NCBI GenBank assembly: GCA_963773465.1
Contig: CAVZBF010000002.1
Span: 1,240,001-1,304,000 of the forward strand
Length of the DNA stretch: 64,000 bases
Source of the DNA: VBAS01 sp963773465
GTDB lineage: Bacteria; Bacteroidota; Bacteroidia; Chitinophagales; Chitinophagaceae
Reading direction: 5' to 3'
Shown here: positions 1 to 10,464 of the stretch, one piece after another
Layout: the number at the start of each line of letters is the position of its first letter
Position numbering within the stretch: position 1 is the stretch's first letter
Program-made: the position numbers and the translations under genes
The notes under the pieces: generated by a model
Told to the model about the DNA's origin: nothing
The model's input: only the letters and a program-made list of their open reading frames with translations
The model's database searches: none

Positions 1-1689
1 GGATGAAGGCATCAATACCTATTATGATAACCGTTACAGCAAATGGAAATATGGCGATGAAGGTGAATTAAAATTTGGCTCACAAAGCTTTGCCATCAGA
101 GATGCTGAAAGATTATTATTTGAAACAAAAGCAGCTGTCAAAAAAGATCAGCCCATAAATACGAAGGCGAAAAATTTACGAATATGAATTATGACCTGGT
201 TGCTTATTATAAAACCGGTGATGGTTGAGCTGGTTGAAAAAAAATTAGGAACAGAAACTTTTGATAAAGCGATGCAGGAATATTATCGTCACTGGCAATT
301 CAAACATCCCTATCCTGAAGACTTCAAAAAAGTGTTAGAAAAAGTCAGCGGGCAAAACCTTGATTCAGAATTTGCATTGCTTGATAAAAAAGGAATTCTT
401 CCAACCATGGAAAGAAAAGGAACAAAAATAATTTTCCCTTTCTCTTCAAAAGCAATTGTATCATATCTTAAACAACCATCAAAAGATGCTTTAATCATTT
501 CTCCCATAGCTGGTGTAAACAGTTATGATAAATTCATGATCGGTGCTGTATTACAAATTACAAATTGCCTGCTTCACGTTTTCAATTTTTAATGGCGCCG
601 ATGTATTCAACAGGTGCAAAAAAATTAAATGGTCTTGGTAAATTGAATTATTCATTTTATCCCGATCAAGTATATTCAGAAAGATAGATCTTTTCCTGAA
701 TGCTTCTACATTTTCAATGAATAGTTTTGAAAAAGATAATGGCGATGAAGTAACTGCCGGCTTTCAAAAAATTGTTCCCGGTATTCGTTTTACGTTTAAT
801 GAAAAAAATCCCCGCAGTAACATGTAACCGCTATATACAATGGAAAACATTTTTAATAAATGAAGAGTCGTTCCGAATTTCTTATGATAGCATTTTTATA
901 CCGCCGGATACAATCATTAATCAAACTGTAAATACTATCAGCGAAAACCGAACGCTTACATCAATTGAAATTTGTGGTTGAAAATTTCCGGGTGCTTTAT
1001 CCTTACAAGGCGAATTAAAAATTGAACATGGAAAAGATTTTGTAAGACAGCTTTTACCGGAAATTATTTTTTCAATTATCCAAAAGAAGGTGGATTGAAT
1101 GTACGGTTATTTGCAGGTAAATTTTTTTATCTCGGCTCAAAAACATTTACAAAACAATTTGCAACCGACCGTTATCATCTGAATATGACAGGGCCGAATG
1201 GCTATGAAGATTATACCTACAGTGATTATTTTATCGGCAGAAATAAATTTGACAAGCTGCCCAGCCAGCAGATCATGATGCGGGATGGAGGATTTAAAGT
1301 AAGAACAGATCTCTATTCAGATAAAGTTGGCAAAACAGATGATTGGCTGGCTGCAATAAATTTATCAACAACTATCCCGTCAGGCATGAATCCGCTTTCA
1401 ATATTGCCGGTAAAAATTCCTGTTAAAGCTGTTTGCTGATATAGGAACTTATGCTGATGCATGGGAAAAAGATGCAGAACTTGACCGCTTTATTTTTGAT
1501 GCAGGTTTGCAGCTTTCTTTATTTGCAAAAACAATCAATATTTATGTTCCGCTTATTTACAGCAGTATTTACAAAGATTATATTCAATCAGTGCTGGAGA
1601 AGAAAGGCAGGCTATGGAAAACAATTTCATTCACTATAGATATTTCTAACTTCAATCTTCGGAAAATAAACCGGGAACTTGATTTCTAA
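1..1689 (+). pseudogene. M1-family metallopeptidase, C-terminal part, frameshifted
   Basis: Truncated by the window edge and broken into several reading frames. The first in-frame residues read DEGINTYYDNRY, the segment just after the zinc-binding region in Bacteroidota M1 aminopeptidases (gluzincins), so the HExxH motif lies upstream of the window. Later pieces (about 191-592, 772-981, 1095-1439, 1507-1689) read YYRHWQFKHPYPEDF, FALLDKKGILP and NIYVPLIYSSIYKDYIQSVL, which match the C-terminal region of these roughly 1000-residue exported peptidases. I count at least four frame changes. Each keeps sensible protein sequence, so indel errors are as likely as real decay. The family trims N-terminal residues from peptides, usually in the periplasm. 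Confidence 0.72.
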
Positions 1690-2610
1690 TGACACCGGGA
1701 ATCAAATAACATATTTACAGCATAACGAAATTGATAAACAAAAATGGGATGCATGTATTAACAATGCACCGAATGGTCTTATTTATGCCTATTCCTTTTA
1801 TCTCGATTACATGGCAAAGCACTGGGATGCCTTGTGCTTGGTGATTATGAAGCTGTAATGCCACTAACATGGAATAGAAAATATGGGTTTTATTATTTAT
1901 ACCAGCCTGCTTTCACGGCATCATTGGGCGTTTTTGGAAAAAATTTGAATGAAGGGCTAATTGGTGATTTTATTAAAGCCATTCCCAAAAAATTTAAGCT
2001 GATTGAAATTTCATTAAACTATGGAAATATTTTCAGCGATCCCGCCTCCTTTTCTGAACAGAAGTTCCAATTATATTCTTCATCTTAATAAATCATACGA
2101 AGAACTTTATAAATCTACAGGGATAATCACAAAAGAAATATTGCTAAAGCCTTTCAATTAGGTTGCACGGTGAGCAAAGAAGTTTCGGTTGATGAAATCA
2201 TGAAACTTAATGAAGAACAATTAAAACATATTGATGGAACAAAACCGGGAGATTATCCAAATTTTAAAAAGCTTTACGAATTATTAAAGAACAAAGGACA
2301 GGCAAAAACTTACGGCATCATTGATTCCAAAAATAAAATTCTGGCATCGGCAGTTTTCTTTTTCTCTCATAACCGTGCTTATTATATAATGGTGGGCAAT
2401 CATCCTGATGGAAAAACCATCGGCGCTTCACATGCATTGATCGATGCATTTATAAAAGATCATGCAAACCAAAATCTCATTCTTGATTTTGAAGGTTCCG
2501 ATATCCGCAATCTTGCTTTTTTCTATGAAGGATTTGGAGCAACGTTTGAAATTTATCCTGTACTAAAGATAAATAAGCTGCCCTGGTTTATTCGTTTATT
2601 GAAGAAATAA
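1679..2610 (+). CDS. GNAT/FemAB-like acyltransferase, frameshifted
   Basis: Follows the M1 peptidase almost without a gap. A TTG near 1679 opens a frame reading ITYLQHNEIDKQKWDACINN; the sequence continues as LGDYEAVMPLTWNRKYGFYY (from about 1834) and, after another frame change near 2085-2170, as the C-terminal half (2170-2610) with YYIMVGNHPDGKTIGASHAL and FEGSDIRNLAFFYEGFGA. The two-lobed layout and the late 'S-H-x-L-I-D ... FEGS ... FYEGFGA' pattern fit the GNAT-fold/FemAB-like proteins common in Bacteroidota, whose substrates are mostly unknown. Two or three frameshifts interrupt it. The family call is inference from pattern; no catalytic residue can be assigned with certainty. Confidence 0.5.
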
Positions 2611-2621
2611 TTTTACAGAAT

Positions 2622-2790
2622 TAGCAATTCGATTTGCCCCGTAAGGGCAACGTGTTTATAGAAACGATGCAACAATATATTTTGACTCCGTAGGAGTCAC
2701 GTAAAAAGGCGGCTCCTATGGAGCTGGTTAATTTTTTTTCTGATATTGCTATAAACACGAAGCTCCTGGCGGAGCTTCACTCGTTAGACG
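2622..2790. repeat. Cluster of short palindromes (REP-like) downstream of the acyltransferase
   Basis: Four short palindromic cores lie in 170 bp: TTGCCCCGTAAGGGCAA, TGACTCCGTAGGAGTCA, GGCTCCTATGGAGCT and GAAGCTCCTGGCGGAGCTTC. The first is followed by CGTGTTTATAG and the last is preceded by CTATAAACACG, so the cluster is itself an inverted arrangement. This resembles dispersed REP-like palindromes in Bacteroidota intergenic DNA. It separates two convergent genes and may also act as a bidirectional 3' end. Confidence 0.65.
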
Positions 2791-2824
2791 AAGAAAAAGT
2801 GTTTATAAAATCAATAATTCACTT

Positions 2825-3845
2825 TCAATATAAACTTATCAGTTTCACTAACCGCAATGATGATGCAGCAGCATCGCTGATACGAATATCAACTCCCTGG
2901 TTCTCCCTTATCTTATCCATTGAATAAAGAACTTTGGCATAAACTGTTTTACTATTAGAAGGGTTTGTAATTTTTACGATCGTTCCGGGCTCTACCCCAT
3001 TGATGAGTAAATAATATTTACCATCCTGCCAGCCGCTGATGGTTTTAAATATAGATGACGTAACTGTTTGCTCTTTCTTTAATGGCGAAGCTTTTACCTG
3101 CTGATAAAAATTATTTTTAAAATAACCGGTTCCGTCATCTTTTATTGTTTCGGGTTGTTTTGTTACAACCGGCGCTGTTTTTTTAGGTTCTTCCTTTACA
3201 ACCGGCGGCTCTTCTTTTTTGATCTCGGGTTCAACTTTTTTAGGTTCCTCTTTTTTTATTTCCGCTTCCTTATTGATAACAGGATCAGTTTTGACTTCCT
3301 TTGAAACATCCGGCTCTGTTTGCTTCTTTTGCTCTTCAGCTTTTTTTACATTGGAAACAGATTCTTCCACGACATGAGATTTTCGGAGTTATTGTCACTA
3401 CCCTGTCCTTCATTTCATTGGTGATCAAAAAACCAATGATCAGTTTTGCTCCGGGTGAGAGATTATCTGTTGCAAGATTGTTCCATGTTCTTAAATTGCT
3501 TATCTGTGCTTTACTCTTAGCACTAATATTAGCAAGACTCTCCTTGTCGGTAACCATATAATATACCGGCACGCCTGTATTTACAGTTTGTTTGAAATTC
3601 GTATCCGTTAAAGGAATATTGATCTGCTGCCCGATAGCAAGTCCTTTATTAAAATCAATGCCATTAAAATTGGCAATATGGCGAGGATGCACATTATACA
3701 ATCGTCCGATTGGGAATAAACCTTCTTTTGGTGCTACCTTATGCTCGAGGTAAAGTCCTTTCGATCCGCTTTTAATTACAAGGTCCTGTGAAAAAGCAAA
3801 TAAGCAAAAGAACAGCGGCAATACTAATGTCAGTAGTTTTTTCAT
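2825..3845 (-). CDS. LysM-domain exported protein, one frameshift
   Basis: The N-terminal piece starts at 3845 with a signal peptide (MKKLLTLVLPLFFCLFAFSQ) and a LysM-like segment around residues 30-75 (PIGRLYNVHPRHIANFNG, then GQQINIPL), with a second around residues 95-140 (YYMVTDKESLANIS ... GAKLIIGF). After a frame change near 3340-3370 the frame continues to 2825 with a Lys/Glu/Pro-rich linker (repeated KKEEP/VKEEPKK) and a C-terminal domain (YYLLINGVEPGTIVKITNPS ... VDIRISDAAASSLRL) that looks like a double-psi barrel of the RlpA type. LysM domains bind peptidoglycan, so a cell-wall role in the periplasm or outer membrane is likely. Confidence 0.72.
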
Positions 3846-3886
3846 CGGGATATATTTATTTACAAAGATGCAGAATTTTATGTGTT

Positions 3887-5260
3887 TTAATCCTTAAGAA
3901 TCCTTAACTCTTTGGGATAATAATTGTTAATTCGGTTTGAAAGTTTATTGATCCAACCTAAAGGGTTTCCCTGGTAGGTAACAAGATTCCAACCTTTTTT
4001 ATCGGTTTGCAGGTTTAGCTCCTTTTTCTTTAAATATTGAATGGCCTGATCATAATCCAGTTCAAGTCGTGGGACATTATCGCTGATAATATTGCTTAGC
4101 GCCAAAGCATGATCCGGTATTAACTTATCTTTTATTATTTCACCAACTTTCGTTCCCCAATTCACTACCCGCAGTTTGGATGATAAGAAGTTTATATCAG
4201 CGAGTAATTTTTCAGGAACCGCATGAATGATCTCCCTGTCCCTATAAAAAGAAATCCCGTCTGTATTTACATTCTTGTTTAATATCTCCATTTCATGGTT
4301 TGAAAATTTTTCTGGCTTTACCTTGGGCAAATAAGTTTCATCATCATCTCCATCATTTTTCCTAAAACAAGCAATAAAGAAACCTTCTCCTTTCAACTTA
4401 TCCGGCCAAAAACGATAACCTCCATCGCTTTGAACAATCTTCCAGTCAGCAGAAATTATTAATTGTTCATTATTTATTATTAATTCCTTCTTAAGCCAAT
4501 CAACAATCTGCTCATCCTCCTGTTTAGAATAAGAACAAGTAGAATAGATCAGCACTCCCCCATTTTTTAATGCCGGTAAAACATCTGCCAAAATTCTTTG
4601 CTGCCGCTGACTGCACAGTGCTACATTCTGTTCACTCCATTCTTCTATTGCTTCGGGATCGCGACGAAATAAACCACTGCCGCTGCATGGAGCGTCTACT
4701 ACTATTACATCAAAATAATTTTCAAGTTGCTGAAAATCTCTTGGGTCATTATTCGTCACGATTACATTGCTGCAGCCCCACTTACTTATATTATCATTTA
4801 AAATATTTGCTCTTGAACGGATCACTTCATTACTGACAAGCAAGCTTTCATTTGAAATAAGCGAAAGCAAATGAGTTGATTTTCCACCCGGTGCCGCACA
4901 AAGATCAAGCACTCTTAATGGTCGTGACAAATCCACTGTTTGTCTTAATGCCTGTTCCAAAAACATACTGCTTGCTTCCTGCACATAATAACAACCCGCA
5001 TGAAATAGCGGATCGAAAGTGAAGGACGGACGGGAAGAGAGGTAGTAGCCTTGTTCTGACCAGGGAACTTTTTGGTGAATGGTGAATGGTGAATGGTGAA
5101 TATTTGACCATTGACCATTCACCATTGACGACTTAAAAGGGTTGATTCGAATAGAGGTAACCTGCTTTCCCGATACATGAACATCGATGAAAGGTTTTTC
5201 ATCGAAGCCTTTAACTTCTTTAAGCGACCTCAATAATTCTACAGGTAATTGCACAAGCAA
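3887..5260 (-). CDS. rsmF: RsmF/NOL1/NOP2/Sun-family RNA (cytosine-5) methyltransferase
   Basis: A 457-residue protein with the class I SAM-dependent m5C RNA methyltransferase core: RVLDLCAAPGGKSTHLL (SAM binding, about residue 118), VVDAPCSGSGLFRRDP (motif IV with the PC cysteine) and LIYSTCSYSKQEDEQIVDW (motif VI with the catalytic TC cysteine). The C-terminal part (LVTYQGNPLGWINKLSNRIN ... YYPKELRI) matches the PUA-like tail of RsmF. It probably methylates 16S rRNA. The 5260 start is TTG. Two stretches are foreign to the family and are made of repetitive words that elsewhere occupy spacers: about 5072-5132, between INPFK and VPWSEQGYYL, and about 4453-4486, before the C-terminal region. 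Both are in frame. Confidence 0.88.
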   Translation of the reverse strand: MLVQLPVELLRSLKEVKGFDEKPFIDVHVSGKQVTSIRINPFKSSMVNGQWSNIHHSPFTIHQKVPWSEQGYYLSSRPSFTFDPLFHAGCYYVQEASSMFLEQALRQTVDLSRPLRVLDLCAAPGGKSTHLLSLISNESLLVSNEVIRSRANILNDNISKWGCSNVIVTNNDPRDFQQLENYFDVIVVDAPCSGSGLFRRDPEAIEEWSEQNVALCSQRQQRILADVLPALKNGGVLIYSTCSYSKQEDEQIVDWLKKELIINNEQLIISADWKIVQSDGGYRFWPDKLKGEGFFIACFRKNDGDDDETYLPKVKPEKFSNHEMEILNKNVNTDGISFYRDREIIHAVPEKLLADINFLSSKLRVVNWGTKVGEIIKDKLIPDHALALSNIISDNVPRLELDYDQAIQYLKKKELNLQTDKKGWNLVTYQGNPLGWINKLSNRINNYYPKELRILKD

Positions 5261-5262
5261 AT

Positions 5263-5685
5263 TTATTTTACAAGCCAGACAGTGTCCCGCAAATTCATAA
5301 ATCCCTCTTTCCTTGCTTCAAAAAGATAGTAATCTTCGGTTCCTGACAATATTTTTATTTGTAATGGTGTATTGCCCAATGATTCAACGATCCTTTCAAG
5401 AGTATCTCTCTTTGAAACTTCTTTTGGTGTCATATAGTTAAACGATAATTCATAATCGCATGGTCCGGTCCAGTTTACTTTTAAAACAGTTATATCACCA
5501 TTCTCATTTGTTTCTATTTGCAGCGAATCTTTTCTTTCAATATTTATTCTTTGTTTATTGAACTTATTATAAATATAAAAGTTGCCCGTCCTGTACCTGT
5601 CGCAGTTTTGCTTAGACAACTTGCTAAAAGCTGAGAATACAATAATAATTGCCCAGAAAAGAAAAGAGAATTTATATAGTTGCAT
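5263..5685 (-). CDS. Small hypothetical exported protein, paralogue of the one at 22681
   Basis: About 140 residues beginning at ATG 5685 (a TTG start at 5700 would add five). A hydrophobic N-terminal segment (FSFLFWAIIIVFSAFSKL) suggests a signal or anchor. The body shares a clear pattern with the protein at 22681-23100: C-[DE]-[RK]-[FY]-RTG-[NK]-F, ERxDSLQIETN, VxWTGPC[DE]YEL, then a C-terminal YYLF-type strand. The two cysteines (QNCDRY and TGPCDY) are conserved in both and could form a disulfide in the envelope. Function unknown. It sits two bases upstream of rsmF on the same strand and may be co-transcribed. Confidence 0.7.
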   Translation of the reverse strand: MQLYKFSFLFWAIIIVFSAFSKLSKQNCDRYRTGNFYIYNKFNKQRINIERKDSLQIETNENGDITVLKVNWTGPCDYELSFNYMTPKEVSKRDTLERIVESLGNTPLQIKILSGTEDYYLFEARKEGFMNLRDTVWLVK

Positions 5686-5714
5686 TTTCCAATAAATCAA
5701 GTAGTCAACCTCAC

Positions 5715-5812
5715 CCCATCACCACTCCGAATTTCGGAGAGTCTTCCTCCCCTCTCCTTCAGGAGAGGGGGTGTAGAGTCTTCAAAAATAAAACTCATGA
5801 AGGGGTGAGGCT
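5715..5812. repeat. Intergenic palindromic repeat (CTCCTTCAGGAGAG core)
   Basis: The spacer contains CTCTCCTTCAGGAGAG with flanking CCTCCC and GGGGGT runs, followed by a direct echo of CTCACCCC/GGGGTGAG at its two ends. It is an inverted-repeat element between two minus-strand genes. It is related in composition to the element at 10530-10560 and to the in-frame insertion in thyA. Confidence 0.6.
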
Positions 5813-8051
5813 TAAAACGCCTTCGGCTTCACAATACTTGTCGCCTGCTTCACTTCATTTGTATAAACCTCTATTGTCTTTGCTACCACTTCAATATTGT
5901 CCTGCGCCTCTTTCCAATGTCTTTCTTCTATTCCTTCGCGAATACCCGGCAATGTCTTTACACCATAGCCGGTATAAAATCCCGGCGCATACACCTGGTG
6001 CTTGTACCATGATCTTCTTGGCAATCCTTTTTCATTTATCAAAGATCTTTCTACTTTAAATAAGATCGCATTCAATTCTTTTTGTTTCTCAGGTGAAAGC
6101 TTGTGTGCCATTAGCATATAATTTTTGAAACTCTTCCGCCGTGTTTTTTAATTCAGCCATTTTATTTTCAAGCTCGCTGAAGTTGAGATAAGGAACCACA
6201 TCTTTTGGCTTGGGAGATTGAAATCCTTTCTTCGGATCTTTCGCCAGGTCAAATAATTTATCACTGATCATTTTATTTTCCTGTTCGGTTTCAGCTCTTG
6301 TATTATCAAGAAGTGTTTTTAGTTCGCCCACATAATCGTTTACCGTTTTATAAAAACTATTAAAATCAATGGGTAGTACATCTGCATTTGCCAAGCCGCA
6401 TCATAGTGCGGCCCGCGGTTTTTGATAATGCAATGCCATACTGAAAACCCGGGTCTTTAAACCGTATGAAATGATCATAAGAATCATACACAGAATGGTA
6501 TTCACCACCGCTGCCTTCACCGCCGAATCCAAGATTCAAAGAAGCAATTCCAAGAAATTGTAAAAAGCCAGACCAATCCGAACCTGCACCCAATGCACTC
6601 AACTTAATATTTTTATTACCCGCCAATCTTGTTCTTGTTGCTTTATCACCATTCACCATTTGATTTGCATATCTTCTTTCTTTTATACTTACTCCCGTTT
6701 GCGGATCCATTACTGCATCTGCTATTTCATTAAAGAATGGTTCCAATGTATGTGAACCACCAACACCGATAAAGCCACGACTGTTGCCATCAGAATTTAT
6801 ATATGCCACTGCTTTCTTTCTTAATTCCTCCTGGTGATCTTCCGCCCATTCTGTTGAGCCCAATAATGCAGGCTCTTCACCATCCCATGCACAATACACC
6901 AATGTTCTTTTTAATTTAAATCCTTTCTTTACCATTTCACCGATCACTCTTGCTTCTTCCATTTCAGCCACCATTCCGCTGATAGGATCGGCAGCACCAT
7001 TCACCCAACCATCATGATGATTGCCGCGAATGATCCATTCATCAGGCAATTCACTGCCCGGTAATTTCGCAATTACATTGTATAATGGTTTTATATCCCA
7101 GTTGAATTGCAATTTCAAATGCACTTTATCTTTACCCGGGCCAACATGATAAGTTATCGGTAATCCGCCACGCCATGCCGCAGGCGCCACCGGCCCGCCC
7201 AATGATTGCAACAATGGCAATGCATCTTCATAGGAGATCGGCAGCACCGGAATTTTCATGATCGTTACCACATCTTCCCTGTTCAATCGCTTTGCATCTT
7301 TAGTAGCGCCAATACCCGGCGTCAGCGGATCACCGGGATACACTGGCATATCCATCACCGAGCCACGCTGCACACCATCCTTCGGACGAAAAGGCCCTTC
7401 CGGGTACACATCACCAGCCCTGTAACCATCATCTTCGGGATCAGAATAAATAATGCAACCAATTGCTCCATGTTCATACGCCACTTTTGGTTTTATACCA
7501 CGCCATGAGCCGCCATATTTTGCGATCACAATTTTTCCTTTCACACTTATTCCCATTCTTTCCAGTTCATCATAGTCAGCCGGTATACCACGATTCACAA
7601 ATACCAATTCAGCCATTACATCACCATCCGCAGAATATGCATTGTATGACGGAAGCTGTTCCGATTTTTGTCCGCTTGTTTTATCTTCTTTCAATGCCGG
7701 CTCTTCCAGTTTTGCTTTGTACGGTTTGCTGCCCAGCAGTTCCAGCAATCTTACTTTCGGCGTTGGAAACAATACATGGTATTCGGCAAGTTCAGTTTGA
7801 TAACCCCATGAACGAAAAAGATTGGCCATATATTCTGCATTTGCTTTTCCCTGCACACTGCCAACATGATGCGGATGCGAAGTAAGGAACTGCATCCAGG
7901 TATCGAGATTCTTTGCATTCAGTTGCGCATCGAATTGTTTTTCCCAATCCAGTTGCGATTTTGCATTGGCTTCATTAAAGCCCATGATCTTTTGGGCATT
8001 GATGATTGACACCGATAAAACCAGTATTAATACAAATTGAAATCTTCTCAT
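5812..8051 (-). CDS. M28-family zinc peptidase with TfR-like dimerisation domain, frameshifted
   Basis: The start is taken at ATG 8051, giving a signal peptide (MRRFQFVLILVLSVSIINAQ); a TTG at 8129 would lie in a repeat. Order: a PA-like domain (VMAELVFVNRGIPADYDELE, GKIVIAKYGG), then the M28 catalytic region with IIRGNHHDGWVNGAADPISG (zinc His and bridging Asp), YCAWDGEEPALLGSTEW (Glu pair) and LGAGSDWSGFLQ. This matches glutamate carboxypeptidase II/PSMA-like enzymes. Two frame changes (near 6380 and 6100) move into the C-terminal dimerisation domain, with GLPRRSWYKHQVYAPG and KTLPGIREGIEE. It is an exported peptidase, probably acting on small peptides. Confidence 0.86.
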
Positions 8052-8087
8052 AATGTAATTTTTTATTTTGGGCCCAGCTAAGATACT

Positions 8088-8130
8088 ACTATGTGGCTTT
8101 CGTTGCGTCGCACACTTGTACTGTGTCAAT
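8088..8130. repeat. Copy of dispersed GTGCGACGCAACG element
   Basis: The string GTTGCGTCGCACACTTGTACT here recurs at about 30563-30583, and its reverse complement core GTGCGACGCAACGGAAGCC at about 17768-17786. All three copies are intergenic. At this locus it lies just upstream of the M28 gene on that gene's coding strand. Confidence 0.55.
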
Positions 8131-8198
8131 TCTATTCAGCAAACTGTACAGGAAGTTGCGTAAATTAGTGAGTTAGCGTTAATAATAAAAAGATACAT

Positions 8199-9059
8199 AT
8201 GCAACCAGACGACTATATAAAATGGATACAACTCATTGTAAATGCTTTTGCACTTGGCGCAGCGGGATGGATATACAAAGCTTACATTCTAAACTTAAAA
8301 TCATCCTTATCTTCTAAAGATGATCAAATTAAGACTGTCGAAAAAAACATGAATTTATGGAAAGACAAAGCAGCAGAATTAGAAAAGACATCGCCTGCCT
8401 TTATGGAAGAAGCATTGAATAAACGAATTAAAATAAGAGAGGATGAGATTGCCCGACTCAGTAAAGACAGTGAATCTCATGTTGAAGAAATAAAGATTCA
8501 AGAGCAAGAATTGGCTAGACTAAAAAGTGAGCTAGAGAAAACTAAAGACTATAAAATGCAATTGTCATTTGTAGGAAAAGACTTCGACGATTATTTTTTT
8601 TCTAGAAAAGGAGAACTAGAAATTGAAGAGATGGGGACGGTTGCAGTGGATAGTGGACAGTTAATGATAACTGATCCCTGTTACATAGACTCAGAGTGGG
8701 AAAAAGAAGAATTTGAAGATATTAGACTTTATAAAGATAAAAACTCAAGTGTCGTTTATCAGTTTCGAAAAGACTTTACCAGCTATGAAGACACAATTGT
8801 TGGTTACGAAAAGAATGTAAATGAACTTATTGCTGAAGGCAGATTAGTTAAGGTTGAAACTGTTTCAGATTTAAATTATTCTTATAAAGGAGCTTGTGCT
8901 GCGACACTTTCAAAAATCGGGTTTGGTGAATTAAAATTTAAACTTGGACACGAAGGCGCTGGGGTGGCATTCGGGACCCTTGCTGGAGATGGTATGTATC
9001 CCGTATATGCCGAAAAATATGACGGTAAAATTATTAGAGTGTATGTTAACCTTGTGTGA
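8199..9059 (+). CDS. Membrane-anchored coiled-coil protein with DUF4241-like C-terminal domain
   Basis: 286 residues. Residues 8-28 form one membrane segment (IQLIVNAFALGAAGWIYKAY). Residues 33-125 are heptad-rich and highly charged, predicted as coiled coil. The C-terminal domain (about 140-286) has VAVDSGQLMITDPCYIDSEW, then GACAATLS and GDGMYPVYAEKYDGKI, a pattern I associate with DUF4241-type proteins (a VDSG start, a DPCY motif and a GDG-YPVY strand near the end). No function is known. The domain assignment is from memory of the pattern and is moderately sure. Confidence 0.6.
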   Translation: MQPDDYIKWIQLIVNAFALGAAGWIYKAYILNLKSSLSSKDDQIKTVEKNMNLWKDKAAELEKTSPAFMEEALNKRIKIREDEIARLSKDSESHVEEIKIQEQELARLKSELEKTKDYKMQLSFVGKDFDDYFFSRKGELEIEEMGTVAVDSGQLMITDPCYIDSEWEKEEFEDIRLYKDKNSSVVYQFRKDFTSYEDTIVGYEKNVNELIAEGRLVKVETVSDLNYSYKGACAATLSKIGFGELKFKLGHEGAGVAFGTLAGDGMYPVYAEKYDGKIIRVYVNLV

Positions 9060-9082
9060 CAACGTAAATATTGCTCTTAATT

Positions 9083-9883
9083 TTAAAAACGAACAACAAA
9101 ATGCTGTTTCTCTTTAAACTCGTTCCTGAAAAAAACGATCCCGATAAAAAAAAGATCAATGCTGCATGTAACTGTCGCATTATTTTTTATTGTTTCCCAT
9201 GCCGCTTCCATTTCACTGCTCCAGTGAATATCATCAAAAACAAGAATTGAATCATTATTGGTTTTTGTAAGAAGCTGCTGGAAATATCTTATGGTCGGTT
9301 CTTTTCTATGATTACCATCGATGAAAGCGAAGTCGACCGATGAAAGATGAGTAATGAGTGTTGAAAGTGTGTTATCGAAGTTGCCTTCGATTATTTCTGC
9401 ATTTTTAATTTCAAGATTTCTAAAATTTCTTTTTGCAACTTCTGCAATTTCGTTAGACGCCTTCCATCGTGATTACTCTTGCATTTTGTTTTGCCAGGGA
9501 AAGATAAGACGGTGGTAATGCCTAATGAAGTTCCCAACTCAAGAATTGTAGCCGGCTGATAATGTTTCGCCATCCTGAAAAACAATTGCCCAAATTTTTT
9601 TGGCTTCGCTGCATTTTTTGCGATGGATGAAATGGTTCGCTTATTTTTTTTATCGACAACGGAACCTGCACCAAAATCTTCTATTTCTAAAACTTGTAGT
9701 ATCATTTAAAAGCTGGTCACGCAACGATTCCACTTTTTTATATTCCGGATAAACCGTTTTATCATTCAGAATTTTTGTAATAAACTCAAAAACAAAAGGC
9801 GAATGCATTCCATGACCTTTGCCATTAGAAGCAGCCAGGTAGTACCTTAAATATTTAAATCCGAGTTGAAGGCGTGAATACAT
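9083..9883 (-). CDS. Class I SAM-dependent methyltransferase, frameshifted
   Basis: The N-terminal piece (9650-9883) reads GMHSPFVFEFITKIL. After a frame change, 9391-9705 carries the SAM-binding glycine motif ILELGTSLGITT. After another, 9083-9390 reads NFDNTLSTLITHLSSVDFAF(IDGNH), ILVFDDIHWSSEMEAAW and FFIGIVFFR. This is the layout of O-methyltransferase-like proteins of about 260 residues, with motif I GTSLG, the acidic IDGNH, then DDIHW. The substrate is unknown. It shares its strand with folA, which lies about 50 bp upstream of its start. Confidence 0.75.
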
Positions 9884-9900
9884 CTTAACAAAGATGCAAT

Positions 9901-9932
9901 AATCAATAATTATTAATTAATAATTATTGATT
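9901..9932. repeat. Perfect AT-rich palindrome, identical to one at 20238-20269
   Basis: A 32-bp perfect palindrome whose half is AATCAATAATTATTAA followed by its reverse complement. It ends at the folA stop codon, and the same 32 bp occur at the 3' end of the flavoprotein gene at 20261. It could fold as an AU-rich hairpin in the transcripts but lacks the GC stem of a normal terminator. Confidence 0.75.
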
Positions 9933-10425
9933 ATTTTCTCTCCCACAATTGAAACGAAAAAGCATAAGCATGTTTTTCATCAGCAGGATTATTGGTCTTA
10001 CTCACCAATGCCCAGTCATTTTTTTCTATTACCGGGAAATACGTGTCGCCTTCCAGTTCGGCACGAACCCTTGTCATGTAAATTTTATTGGCCCGGTCAA
10101 AAGCAATTACATAGATCTCGCCACCACCGATAATAAAGATCTCTTTATAATTCATTCCTTCGGCAAGCGCCACCGCAGCATCAACACCGTTCACCACAGA
10201 AACGCCATCAGCATTCCAGCCAGGCTTTCTTGTGATCACAATATTTTTTCTTCCGGGTAACGGTTTACTACCCATCGATTCAAAAGTTTTTCTTCCCATC
10301 ACCACGGGCATGGCCCATGTAACATTTTTAAAAAACTTCATATCCTTTGGCAAATGCCAAAGCAGTTGATTGTTTTTACCAATCACATTGTTTTCAGAAG
10401 CAGCGACGACGAGTGAAATGATCAT
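9931..10425 (-). CDS. folA: Dihydrofolate reductase
   Basis: 164 residues, normal length for bacterial DHFR. It opens with MIISLVVAASENNVIGKNNQ, then LLWHLPKDMKFFK (the WxLPxD substrate region, acidic residue D29), VVMGRKTFESMG (NADPH site), LPGRKNIVITRK and IIGGGEIY. It reduces dihydrofolate to tetrahydrofolate with NADPH in the cytoplasm. thyA lies directly upstream on the same strand; the pair forms the thymidylate cycle, since ThyA produces the dihydrofolate that FolA recycles. The spacer between them (about 136 bp) holds palindromic repeats, so co-transcription is likely but not proven. Confidence 0.97.
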   Translation of the reverse strand: MIISLVVAASENNVIGKNNQLLWHLPKDMKFFKNVTWAMPVVMGRKTFESMGSKPLPGRKNIVITRKPGWNADGVSVVNGVDAAVALAEGMNYKEIFIIGGGEIYVIAFDRANKIYMTRVRAELEGDTYFPVIEKNDWALVSKTNNPADEKHAYAFSFQLWERK

Positions 10426-10464
10426 AAACCCCGGGAGTTTTTTCTTATAGTTGAATTTATCCTC

